NCBI RefSeq assembly: GCF_004337985.1
Contig: NC_043743.1
Coordinates: 1,389,366-1,453,365, forward strand
Reading direction: 5' to 3'
Source: Pyricularia pennisetigena
Taxonomy: Eukaryota > Ascomycota > Sordariomycetes > Magnaporthales > Pyriculariaceae
DNA length: 64,000 nt
This document shows positions 48,275 through 58,861 of the stretch, piece after piece. Position 1 is the stretch's first letter, and each line of letters opens with the position of its first letter. The notes under the pieces are model-generated. The model ran no database searches, was not told the origin of the DNA, and worked only from the letters and a program-made list of their open reading frames with translations. The position numbers and the translations under genes were made by a program.

Positions 48275-50439
48275 GATGCCAAGCGAGGCCGGTCCATGAT
48301 TTCGATTACGGAACCCGCATAACAGGTTTTGAACCATGACAACGATGCATATGAGGAACAATGGCTTTCTTTTGCCTTCTTGCGTATACTACAAACACTT
48401 TTGATATCTTATTTTCTAATCACCTGGGTTCATCGACCGAACGATCACCCAGAAACTTGACATTTGACACAGTCTTTTCATTTTCCTTACCCGCGGCCAG
48501 CAAGTCTTCAGACGGAACGATACCCTCTTTTGGCCAACTTCTAGGCTTGTATGATGTTTATGGAGACGCTGAGCGCGGGGTTTTCACACTTGCAAATTTC
48601 TCCAGTCGTTTTTTCCCCCATTGGATCTATAGAGAAAGAGCTCTCATCCGTACAGTTATCTTGTTTGCAGAGGAGAAAGTCGGAGAAACGAGCTTGCCGT
48701 GATTATTTTTTCTGGCTGTACAAATTATCATTCTCAAGAACTTATCTGACAAAAATCGAAGAGGAAGATGGCCGTGTACTTGAAAAGCACACTGCAACTA
48801 GACATGAGACAACCGGGGATTTTTTACTGTTTATACCGCGCACAATCAGATGGGTTGTAGTATCCGGCTGGATCTTGGCGACCTTCTATTAGGTTGCAAA
48901 AGCGCGTCGACGTTGGGGGCCTGACGGAATGACTGCGATGGAAAACGACGATGGTGGATGAGAGTGTGAGCTCATGGCGAGATAGAAGGCAGGATGTTTG
49001 AACCCTCATTGTTTAGGTTATCATACTAAAAGAATCCACCTTTTTGCGCCATAAGCATATTCAGCAAGTTCAGCCCTACGCCCGACGGCCTGATGACGGC
49101 GGGCCCGAAAATCCCGAATACTTTGTGAGAGGCAAAAACAAAAAGAAGAAAATAAGAAAAAAAGAGACAGATCATCAATCTCAACGAGTAATCGAACTTG
49201 TACACGGTGCATTTTTCTGCGCACCGATGAGGGGAACGCAGTCATATTTCCTACTGTATGCAGGTACGTTTTCGGGAGGCAACACCTGCACCCGTCGTGT
49301 AGCAGCAGGCAAGCAGGTGGGGGAAGCTTGCGCATTGCTGAGGCCCAGCAACCGGGAACAGACTTGTCAAACACAGTACGCTTTCTTGCTGCTGCTGCCT
49401 TGTGAGAGCTGCCTCTGCTTCGTTTTTTTTATTTTTTTTATGGGACATATTACTGCCGCGCGTCTGCGGAACACCCGGTCGCCTCCGTGGCTGAAGCCGG
49501 TTCTTTTGCGCGCTTATTGCTACGTTTTATTTCTCATTCTTTTTTTTTCCTGCGCTTCCTCTCTCTTCCCGGCCTTTCTTTGCACGGTGCCGGAAGTCGC
49601 CCGCCGGGTGGCGTAAGTTGTTCGGCAATCGGGGTTTATCGCAAGGCAAAACTGTGTATTTACAGGTAGTTGGTGGATATACGTTCATGGGCTGTTATAT
49701 ATATATCATTTTATTTGATTTTTCTCTCTTATTTCTACCTATCATTTCGCAAAACATTTCCATAGTCCACGCGATACGATTTTCGCCTCTTTAGAGATTG
49801 CGGCACAAGAGCAACGTACAAGTACAGTTGCTGCCTGGGGCGGGCGGGCGCCGGACCGAGGGTGTGACGGAACCGCAAAGAAATACTCGTGACTTATTCG
49901 GCGTGCGCCTTATCCTCCGATCGAGAATTATATCGTCATGCCGTGTCCCTTAGCACCTTGACCCAAACCCCCGCAAATGACATATATTTAAAAGAGAAAA
50001 AAAAAATAATAATAATAACGGTGAGTGATCACCACCCACCCCCGCCCACGGCGTTCCCGTGGTGGGTCCCCAGCTACACCTGTTTGTTCGCTGACGTTCT
50101 CATTTTTATACTCTTTTGGTGGTATGAGAAGAGTTTGAGTAAGTAGCAAGCAAGCAAGGTAGGTAGTGGGAGTGAGGCGCAGTCAAGCGAAACTATTCCC
50201 GTTCGAGAAAATAACTCAATAAAATAAAATAAAAGATCAGAGTTCTCTACAGAATACAGCATCGAGACGTCACCTATGAGGAATTTATACGGTCCTTAAT
50301 CATCAAACGGTAATTACCTTTCCATCTACTCAAGAAAAGACAACAATAGGGATCACTCTGCCGCCACTACGAATAAGGGTCCTCAAAGAAGAATACAGCA
50401 GGCGCCTTAACCCGATAAAGAAAAATGTCGATCTTGTTG

Positions 50440-50441
<2 letters not shown>

Positions 50442-50489
<48 letters not shown>
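50442..50489. repeat. A48 homopolymer
   Basis: Uninterrupted A run in a spacer; true length uncertain given the N gaps at similar tracts. Confidence 0.85.
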
Positions 50490-50490
<1 letters not shown>

Positions 50491-53459
50491 GCCAGTGATA
50501 GGGTGGACTTTCATTATGTGATTTGTCTGGATACGGTTCCCGTCAGGTGAACAGCAAATATTTGTCATTGCATTCATATAGGCTGCAATTCTCTGTAATG
50601 GGCATGGCAAGATACTTCCTGAATACAAAAATTCCAAAATGTGCTCCACTGTGACGTGCAACACCACGACATTGCAGATTCCCAAAACCCTGGAACCCTG
50701 GCAGACATGGAGGAGCAGCTGAGACAGCCATGCAATGCATGTCTCTTCTCACTCTTCTCGAAGGAAATAATTCCCCGGTTGATTGTTTCGACAAAAGGGT
50801 ATGCACTACGTACCTTGGACTGACGGCTTGGCTTGGGACCGTCTCTGATTGGAAGGTTTCCCGGTTCTCCCGTTTATTTTCGTCTGGTGGAGGTCAGCAC
50901 CATTGGTCGGTTTCCCGATCCGATCCACCCCAGCGCAGTGATGCAAGCAAGGCAAGTTGTCGATAGCTGTTTGGCTTGCTTGCTGCAGTGCAACCACAGG
51001 ACTGGTAGTGCTAGGCCAGCTTGGCCAGATGTCGAATTGCGACTGCCTGGGCGATGGTTGAATCGGTCGCTATAACGATTGTAAGAATATCCTCGAGAAG
51101 GTGCAGTTGAGAAGTCGACAGGTGTCAAAGTGATACTCCAAGTGATACTTTCTTGGGCGTGTGTCATCTTTTAAATCGAGGTTGTAATTCTCGCCAAAAA
51201 CAGGTTGGGATGAATCTCATACCAGAGCTGGTCAATTCTGTATCTGATCGATAAAGAGGCATTTTTAAACAGAGGAAAAAAAGACACACACATATATTAT
51301 GGAGATCTGACACACTCCAGGACAGGGTCGCAAAGTAGAAAAATGGTGGGTAGCATGGCAGGCAGGGGGGAAGGGGCAGCCACACCACTCCACTTTACCG
51401 GCACCTGCAAGACCTCCAGTTGAAAAGATACGTACCTAACGAATCGACTGGGTTTCGGAACAGTACAATGATCAACAATACAAAAAAAGAAAATCGGCAT
51501 AAAAAAAGGCCCAATCTGCCGGATCTTCTTTCTATTGTCAAGTTTCCCATGTGGCTACCCAGCTCGTGCCGAGCGCAATCCATGATACTGTTCTCGCACT
51601 TCCTACTTACTATGTACAGACCCGCTAAGGTTGGTATTTTGGGTTCACTGACGGTGTTGCACAGCCATAAGACTAAACCCGGCGTGCGGACTTGTTCTTA
51701 CCAGGCGCAAGCAGCATGTGCTAAGCTGGCCTTGTCAGCGGCGCCATACTTGTCTTCAGAGGCCTCGCGCTTGTGAGGGAAGGTGTGGCTGACAGTCGGT
51801 GGCTCTAGCTGTGTTGAGTTTATTAGCCTATGTGCCAGCAAGCGGGCTTGTCGACTACTACAGTAAAGAAAAAGAATATTACCAGAAATCTGGTTACAAT
51901 GGATGGGCGCTATGCGACTGACGGGACGCAGTCAGTAGATAGATCAGAAAATTAGTCAGATGGGTGTGCATGGTTTGCCATGGCATAAGCGTTCGTCCCA
52001 ACCTCTCTTTCCCCCGACAAGTGGGGAGCTGGACAGCAAGCGGACCCAATTTGCGACCAAGATTAGATTTGTGAACTTTTTGTTTTGGTAATTGAGTTGT
52101 TGATGTGATGATGTGATGGTATGGAGTTTCGGACTTTCTGCAATGATTCATAACTACCCGAACGGGAGATTGAAACAAAAGTGGCCTCTGTTTGATGCCT
52201 TGTTGCTCTTGTGAGAGGTTCGTCGGATTCAAATCAGGCAATGGTCCTTTGCGGAATTGAGCCTGGTGCTGCACGCATCCATGTACCTGCTGTATGCCAC
52301 AACTATGAGAAATAATCTGCACAGATTTCTGTCAAAATTGGTGCACACCTCTAAGCTAATCACATGATTTAACCGCTCGTCTTGCAGTTCGCAGTCAGCC
52401 CTACAGAACAGTTCATCTGTGCTGCCTCGTGGAACTGTCCCAATCAAGGTGTGTTGTGGCAGATGGATCCTGTGCCGGGTTGCTGTTGATCCTTTTGCCA
52501 CCTTTCAACGACATTTGTAACATGAATCGATCTGGTTTCTGGGGAATGTGGGCCAACAGCGCAATCAGGAAAACATGTTGCCTGCCAAAAATGGCAAGGA
52601 ATGATGGTAAACTATCAAGTAGCAAATGAAACAAAACCGTTGTCATTTTGCGCTTGTTCGTCAATGAACTATGAAATGTTTGAAATGTTTCGCCATGCAC
52701 GTGCAGCGCAAATCAGGCAGAAAGCATCTGCCAGAAGGAGAAAGGAAATCTAACTGACTATTGACCTTTGAAGAGCGGCTATGAATTGGTCCGAGTCTTT
52801 TCGAGCCACGCCCCTCCTTTCGCGGCTGTTTCTTGTGTCCCGCTTGTCCTCCTCCACTCTCACCTTTTTTTTTTTATTCCCAAAATGGAACACTCGCCAG
52901 GGCAATTAGTACGTACTCCATAAGTACCGTATTACTACTAGCTCCAAATGACCCCACCAAAGCCCACCGCCCCACGCAGCCATCAAGTCTCTGTCATCTT
53001 ACCTCTTACTCTTCTGTCGAGCTCGCGAGCTTGACCTCTCACCTAGCTTCTTCCTACTCCAAAAGAAGACCTCCACTGCGCCCGTTTGCAAGGGTCTGCA
53101 CATGCACCTTTCTCCCATCAAGCGACTGTTCTTTTTTCTCTACCCTCCCTGCATCTTTGAGCCCGGCTCCTGCAGAAGTCCTGCATTAGTCTGTATGTCG
53201 CTCTGTATGTGACTGGCCCATTAGCGGGCGATGGGTGTGGGTGTGGAATTTGTCCCACTGGCGTGGTATCGAGGCTGCTGCTGCCTTAGATCTCTGTCTG
53301 GTCGCATGTGCTGTGCCGATGACGGTGCTCACCATCAAACCTAGCTCAGCAATGCACGGCATACCAAGCCCACTTCCCAATTCTGCAAACGATGGAGGTA
53401 CTGTACTGCACTGCACCACCATTCGATGGCTTGCGAGGTCCTTGGACTAAGTAGTCTAA

Positions 53460-54094
53460 GTGACAGGGTATAGAAAGGCACCATGCCTTCCGCCTTTCGA
53501 TCTCGTGATCCCCTCTCGTTCCCTTTCTGTCTATCTTTCAAGAAACAGTCATCGCCTTTTCATTCTCTTCTTTTCTTATCATTTCCCTTGGCATTCTAGC
53601 TGTTCAGGCATCCCTTTGTTTCTTTTTACTGCCACCGCCCTCGTTTTACACCTATTTCCCTAAAAAAACGCCTTTAGACTAGGCTCCCTTTGATATCTGT
53701 TGATAGCAAATTCGCTTCTATTCTCCTATCCTCAAAACAAAAAGACACTCTTCCACCAAGATCCGAGGCATCCATTTCCTTCCGGCCCCCAATTTACCCA
53801 GCACCACCTTTTTCATCACAGCGGTGCAATAATCAGTTTGACTTGGAACTTTCTCGGTGCATATTGAAGATTTGGTGCCGCATATCAACCTCGCACCCTG
53901 GTCCGCCTTGCTCCTGCTGCTGCCTTGGGCTTTTTCATACGACACATACATCACGCCAAGCTTATCTGCTTTTCCTGGCATAACTGCCTGCTGCTGGTGC
54001 AACAGTCCTGCTATTTCTACCGCGTCCCGCGCACGCACTCATTAGCTTCTTTTCTTTTCTTTCATTCAAGGTTCCTCTAAGATATCCAGACACC
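53460..54094 (+). promoter_or_regulatory. long pyrimidine-rich leader/promoter of the small cysteine-rich protein
   Basis: C/T-dominated sequence with TTTCTTT and CTTTTC blocks right up to the start codon at 54095. It contains upstream AUG frames, one spanning 53690-53983. Such leaders are common before highly expressed or translationally controlled ascomycete genes; transcript start is not known. Confidence 0.4.
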
Positions 54095-54346
54095 ATGTGT
54101 TACCAGTTGACCGAGTTGTACTCATCGTGCCGGTGCTTGTACTACCAACATGCTGTAGATCGATGCTCGAGTTATGGCCGCCGTGGCCATAGCATCCAGC
54201 AGAGAACTATATATGTTGGTTATGCCTGCGCCGTTCACTCGCAAGGCCACTACAACACCTCATACTCTGGGAACGAAAGGTATTCCGATTCGGGATACTA
54301 CAGTAACCAATCAACAACCAAGAGCTCCTCAAGCCGGCACAGGTGA
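54095..54346 (+). CDS. small conserved cysteine-rich protein (MCYQL type)
   Basis: Single exon, 83 residues. It starts MCYQLTELYSSCRCLYYQHA and continues DRCSSYGRRGHSIQQRT and VGYAC. I recognise this as the pattern of short filamentous-ascomycete proteins with a conserved CxxxxExYxxCxC...HAVDRC...GRRGHxVxxRT core. Cys2, Cys12, Cys14, Cys24 and Cys45 with His19 and His32 could hold a zinc ion, which is inference. There is no signal peptide, so it is probably cytosolic or nuclear. The C-terminal 30 residues are Ser/Tyr-rich and disordered-looking. Function unknown. An unspliced frame ends cleanly at 54346; a downstream intron and longer product cannot be excluded. Confidence 0.72.
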   Translation: MCYQLTELYSSCRCLYYQHAVDRCSSYGRRGHSIQQRTIYVGYACAVHSQGHYNTSYSGNERYSDSGYYSNQSTTKSSSSRHR

Positions 54347-57300
54347 ACAGTACTGTCTTCGATGATGGGCTGTTCTCCGGGCTACCCACCCTTGGCACCT
54401 TTCGAGCTGGGGCATTGGATCAGCTACCTACTTTCTCTCTTCGCAATATCCTCTCCCGTGAACAGACCTTTGTCGCAGCTCTCGCTTCTTCTTGCAAGGC
54501 ATCGTCAATGCCTGCCAGCCTCTGCGCCTTCATAGAAGCGCATGGAGCCCACAGCATGCCGCACCGAGGCTAATCAGGGTTGCCTTGTGGAGAACCGGTT
54601 TATGCCCCTGCCAGGAAGCGGCTAGTTCATTCTCGAAGACGCAAAAAACAAACGGGAGAATCGACGATAGCGGGGAAGGACGCCGGTCAACAGAAGCGAA
54701 AAGTGAAGGCTTTTGATGATTGAGCAGCTTCTCCTATCTCTTCCCGGAGATCAAGATATTACACGCCACCAAGATCTAGTTTTCGGTTTCTCACCACGGT
54801 CTCTATCAATCATTAGACCATATTCAGCCATTTTTTGATCGACACATACACATTCAATTTCTTTTCTCATTTTTCTTTTCGGCAAAGCGAGCATAGCGAC
54901 TAGCGGCAACTTTCATCAGCAATTCCACACCATAGCTAATACACACCAATGTCACCAACCTCAAGAGTACGATTTCATGGTTTCCAGCATACACGAAGCA
55001 ACACTCCAAGCGAACGATCATGATTATACGATGAAGACGCGTCCAAAGAACCATTTTACGTCCTGGATGCGGCTTCGGTCTGATATTTTGTAAAAGCCAT
55101 TTACGCACTGTCCTTTGAAACGCTGGTTTGGTGGTTATTCCCTATCTCTTTTTTTTCACATGTTGTTTCTTCCACTACTTTTTTAACGTTGCATCTGTTT
55201 GAGCGGGAAAGGATATACCAGGCGTTTGGGAATGGGAAAGACCGAAAGCGAGGTTCGATGTTTTTTGTGCTGGTCCAGCGATTGTTGACTTTTGTTTGAG
55301 GATCGGGTTTTTTGTTTTGTTTTACATTATCTTTTTCATTTTCTCGCCCTCTCTTCGGGGCAATCTTTTTTCCACGAGCGAAAGCCAGGATGCTGCTCTG
55401 GTTGATTTCCCAGGAGGTTGTACCCTTTTTTTCATTTGTCATATACACACTACCCCTACACTGGTTTGTGGGGACGGCCGGCAGAGCCGCGGGACAGGAC
55501 AGAGGCAACTCGGGCCTGGCCCAGCAGAGGAATGACAGCAATTGCACTATTAGAAAATCAGGTCTGGACCACTTCTTTTCATGCATTTGCAGTGCGTTTC
55601 TCTGCGCCGGTTTCTTTTGTACTTAGGTCTCGACTATATTGCATATGCTACCCAAGAGGACTCGCGGCTGGAAGGCGACCAGCGCAAGAATCTGCTCATA
55701 GCCAGTTCTAGGGCGAAGCTTCTCCACTGGACGACATCCGGAGGAACCTGAGGGCAGCTGTCAATGTATCAGTCCATCGCTAGCCTTGCTGGACCAAATC
55801 TACATCCTAATTAGAATACTGCAAAAGAATTACGTCATATCTTTCTGCTCAAGTAAGTAATTTCTAGAGTCGTTGTCGATGTGTCATATTGAGTATTTGG
55901 GGGCCTTTCCCCCGAAATCCCATTCCTTCACCACGTGGTATAGCTAGGAGACAAGCCGCAGCCCCTTCCCACACCAGCCGGGAGGATCCTATGGGGTTCG
56001 GTTTTATGTTCCTATCTGCGGGGATGCTACCCGCAACCCATAGGACCTTTTCACCATGTTTCACTCGCGTCAAGATGGGGGGAGGGGGGTGTAGCACTTG
56101 CGGACGAATGACAACTTGGCATTTTCTTCACTGGGGTGAGCCACCCCCGAGGGATCATTAAGCTACAGGAAGAGGCTCGGGGCAGTGCCCTAAAGGCCAG
56201 TCACTCTTTTTTTTTCCTGTTTTCTTCCTTGCCGGCATTCCTGCGGCGGCAACTTGGGTGGGTTTATGTTGTACTCTTGGCCAAGGCTCTAACTGGTGTG
56301 GGCCTTCAAAAGCTGCTTAACTCGTTTTTCTCTTTCTCCTTTGCACAGCATTAGTGTTTTTTTTTTTTTTTTTTTTCTTTTTTTTCAATCCTCCTTTTCT
56401 CCTTACCGGCCCCATGCTTGCGGACAAATTTAGAACTAAGATCGAGTATGGAAAAGATCTGATTGGGGGGCTTCACCCTTTTTTTCTTACCGTTTCTCCT
56501 CTGAGCTGCTCTTCTCTGAAAAGTATCGTCAAAGAGGCTCCGTTTTCTGTGTGATGCTGTTTTGTGGTGGCACGCAAACGTCAGCCTTGTGGCTCCAGTG
56601 TGTAGGAGTCGCGTGCGGTAAGCAGCCAATCGCCCGACGGGCCATAGCACACACCCCCCAAAAATAGTAATCTGCCAAGCTCTTTTTTTTTCCTCTGGAG
56701 AATTAATAAAAAAAAAGGTTGGATGGGATGGTATGGGTGGTAGCCTCTTTTCCAATGGTGTGGTGGGTACCTGTAATCGGGATAGGGATGACGGGTGTGG
56801 TGGTGGTGGTGGGCACGACAGGTAAAAAAACAAAAGAAAAAAAAAATACAGCGATTGACAGCTTGACAAGTACCCAAAAGGTAGAGAGGGAAGAAGATGG
56901 TGGGGTCTAAATTTAATACCTTGAATCTCACAACGATCGATGCAGTCTGGTTCCAAGATGACTACTTTATTGTTATTATTATTATTATTATTCTTTTGAT
57001 GTCGCTGGCATTTCCCTGTTTCCTCTTGGCGAAAGGGGTAAAGTAAATCAAGGTGAGCATGCCAGTAACGGAAAATTTCGGTTCGTTTTGTGGTGAGCCG
57101 CTTTTTACCAACTGAGCTTGTCCGGAGCTGGTTTCCTCTTTTTCAACACGTGCCCTCTTGTGCAACCCAAAGCCTCCTTATACGCACCACTGTTCACAAG
57201 ACCCTAGACAATGAAGGAGCGGATTTGAGGGAATTTAACTGGGGTCTATATCCAAATGGCCTCATTTTACTGTGCGGCGGTCATTTTTTCTAGGATTCCG

Positions 57301-58861
57301 TCTCGGGAATTAAAGGGGAGCGAGGAACAAAGCTGGCTCGAGGCTGAGATACATCCACAAGTTGGAGAAATGAGACCAATGTGCCGCTCTCATTCTGGTG
57401 ACATGATTGAAGTACCGATGATATAAGCTGCCCTGCTTGCCAAGGGGAAAATGCCGTGTACCGGTACCGAGGAAGGATCACTTTGCTTTTTGGGCACTCC
57501 CGAACGGCCGTCAGAGGGGAACAAAGGGTCTGACCCGAAAGGAACAAAGGCGTAATTAGTGGAGAAAGAGTGTAGGGCAGGGCCGCGCCGAGTCACAAAC
57601 TGCTCCGTGCCTCTTTGATTTCGGGTACCACGTATTTGGGCTGACCCGAAAGGATCGCGGGGACCCTTTTACGCACTTCGAATGACTGGGACTAGAAGTC
57701 TAGACTTGTCACCTTGGCCACTCGTGTTTGCGAATGTGGGGGTGGCGGGCTGTTCTGGGCAATTATTGAAATTCGGCATTTAGAGGCGATAGGGCTGGCG
57801 TCCACCTCGTTCCCGCCTCGATGCTGCCTGGGCGATAGCTGGTGCGCCCGCCCTATGCAGATTAAATTTGATGCCTACCTCGGACGCGAGGCAGCCAAAC
57901 GCCTACGTAATGTTGGATACATGCCGTAAATGGCAAGCACACAAGAGACTCGGAAGCAGGTTCACCAATATTTGAGTTTGGCTGTCGGTGTGACGGCGGC
58001 GAGCGAATAGAAATAGTTATTCGCCAAAGCTAGCCCATGTTGTCAGGCATGACCGGTGCAGAACACATCAACTCGTAACTTAATCGTTCATAAGATAATA
58101 GTAATAATAATCCAAGAATAACTATCTAGCACGGAATTGGGCACTATGTTTAATTACGGCAATGCCGTTTCCAGGTGTCTTATATCATATATCTAACTCT
58201 TCCAAAAGACGCTGCTCTCAAATAACACTGTTGTCTGTCATGTTTCTTCTTACCTCCCTATGCAGCCCCCGTCCCTACTTCAGGCCCGGATGACTGCATA
58301 GTCCAACTTTTGCACAAGGGGCAATATGTTTGTGGCCAAAAAAAAAGATTTGTCGCTCCAGGAGGGAGTTACAAATTTACCGTTAAGTATTGGGGACGAG
58401 AATACAAGTGAACAGTTTACGTCTATAATGGTTGCCTTTGAATCATGTTGTTTCGGTATCAATCCAGGATTTCGCGTTCACTAAATTCTTGGGTAACTGG
58501 TGAACGACATTGAGAAGCTGGGATTGAAGGCGGGCTTTGATTGAACGCCTGGGTTGATTAAGGCCGTTGGGGTGGGTGGATATTGTCTGGCGGGAAGTGG
58601 GCCCGAGCCTGATCCGCCTGGGCAACCACAGTGGAGAGGCTGGCTAGCCAGTTAGTTAGTTCATCGCTAGGGTTTAATTGAAGCGCGTCAACAAGTGCTT
58701 GCTACGCGTCTTGGTGTGTGATTCCCATCATCAACCAATGCTCGCTTGGATATTTCTCCAGTTTCCTACTGAGCATCAATGGATGCAAACAGCATCAACA
58801 AGCAACATCCACAACTTACATCTAATTTCTAGACACTACTGTCAAGGAAGGCCCTTTGACA
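54347..58861. other. 4.5 kb gene-poor stretch
   Basis: No supported gene. It contains a GC-richer island at about 55880-56160 with nested inverted repeats (separate entry), T/A-rich runs at 56357-56387 and 56840-56849, and a repeated TGACCCGAAAGGA at 57532-57544 and 57642-57654. The frames of 100-200 codons on the minus strand near 55.1-56.9 kb are low-complexity read-through, not genes. Confidence 0.5.
55880..56160. repeat. GC-rich island with nested inverted repeats, possible transposon remnant or structured RNA
   Basis: Arms TCCTATGGG (near 55988-55995) and CCCATAGGA (near 56037-56045) pair around an inner stem TGCGGG (56017-56022) / CCCGCA (56030-56035). A perfect E-box palindrome ACCACGTGGT lies at about 55931-55940. 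The block is visibly GC-richer than the AT-rich flanks. Confidence 0.35.

Larger units (their letters stand above)
48275..54094. other. 5.8 kb gene-poor stretch
   Basis: No frame on either strand has recognisable protein character; the longest (about 140 codons) look like chance. Contents seen: T-rich patches near 49423-49440, TA repeats at 49699-49706, A48 at 50442-50489, and from about 52800 onward a strongly C/T-rich region running to the next start codon. The last about 600 bases are most likely the transcribed leader and promoter of the small cysteine-rich protein gene. The rest could hold non-coding transcripts that cannot be recognised by eye. Confidence 0.5.

Noticed and set aside
51894..52322. 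142-codon minus-strand frame
   Set aside because: No protein-like features and no conserved motif.
55101..55586. 161-codon minus-strand frame
   Set aside because: Random-looking composition, no family pattern, no splice support.
56351..56956. 201-codon minus-strand frame
   Set aside because: Consists of read-through of T/A-rich low-complexity sequence with Lys/Phe/Pro runs and no domain pattern.
57060..57130. tRNA gene on the minus strand (AGCTCAGTTGGTA looks like an A box)
   Set aside because: No B box at a suitable distance and no acceptor or T stem could be paired.
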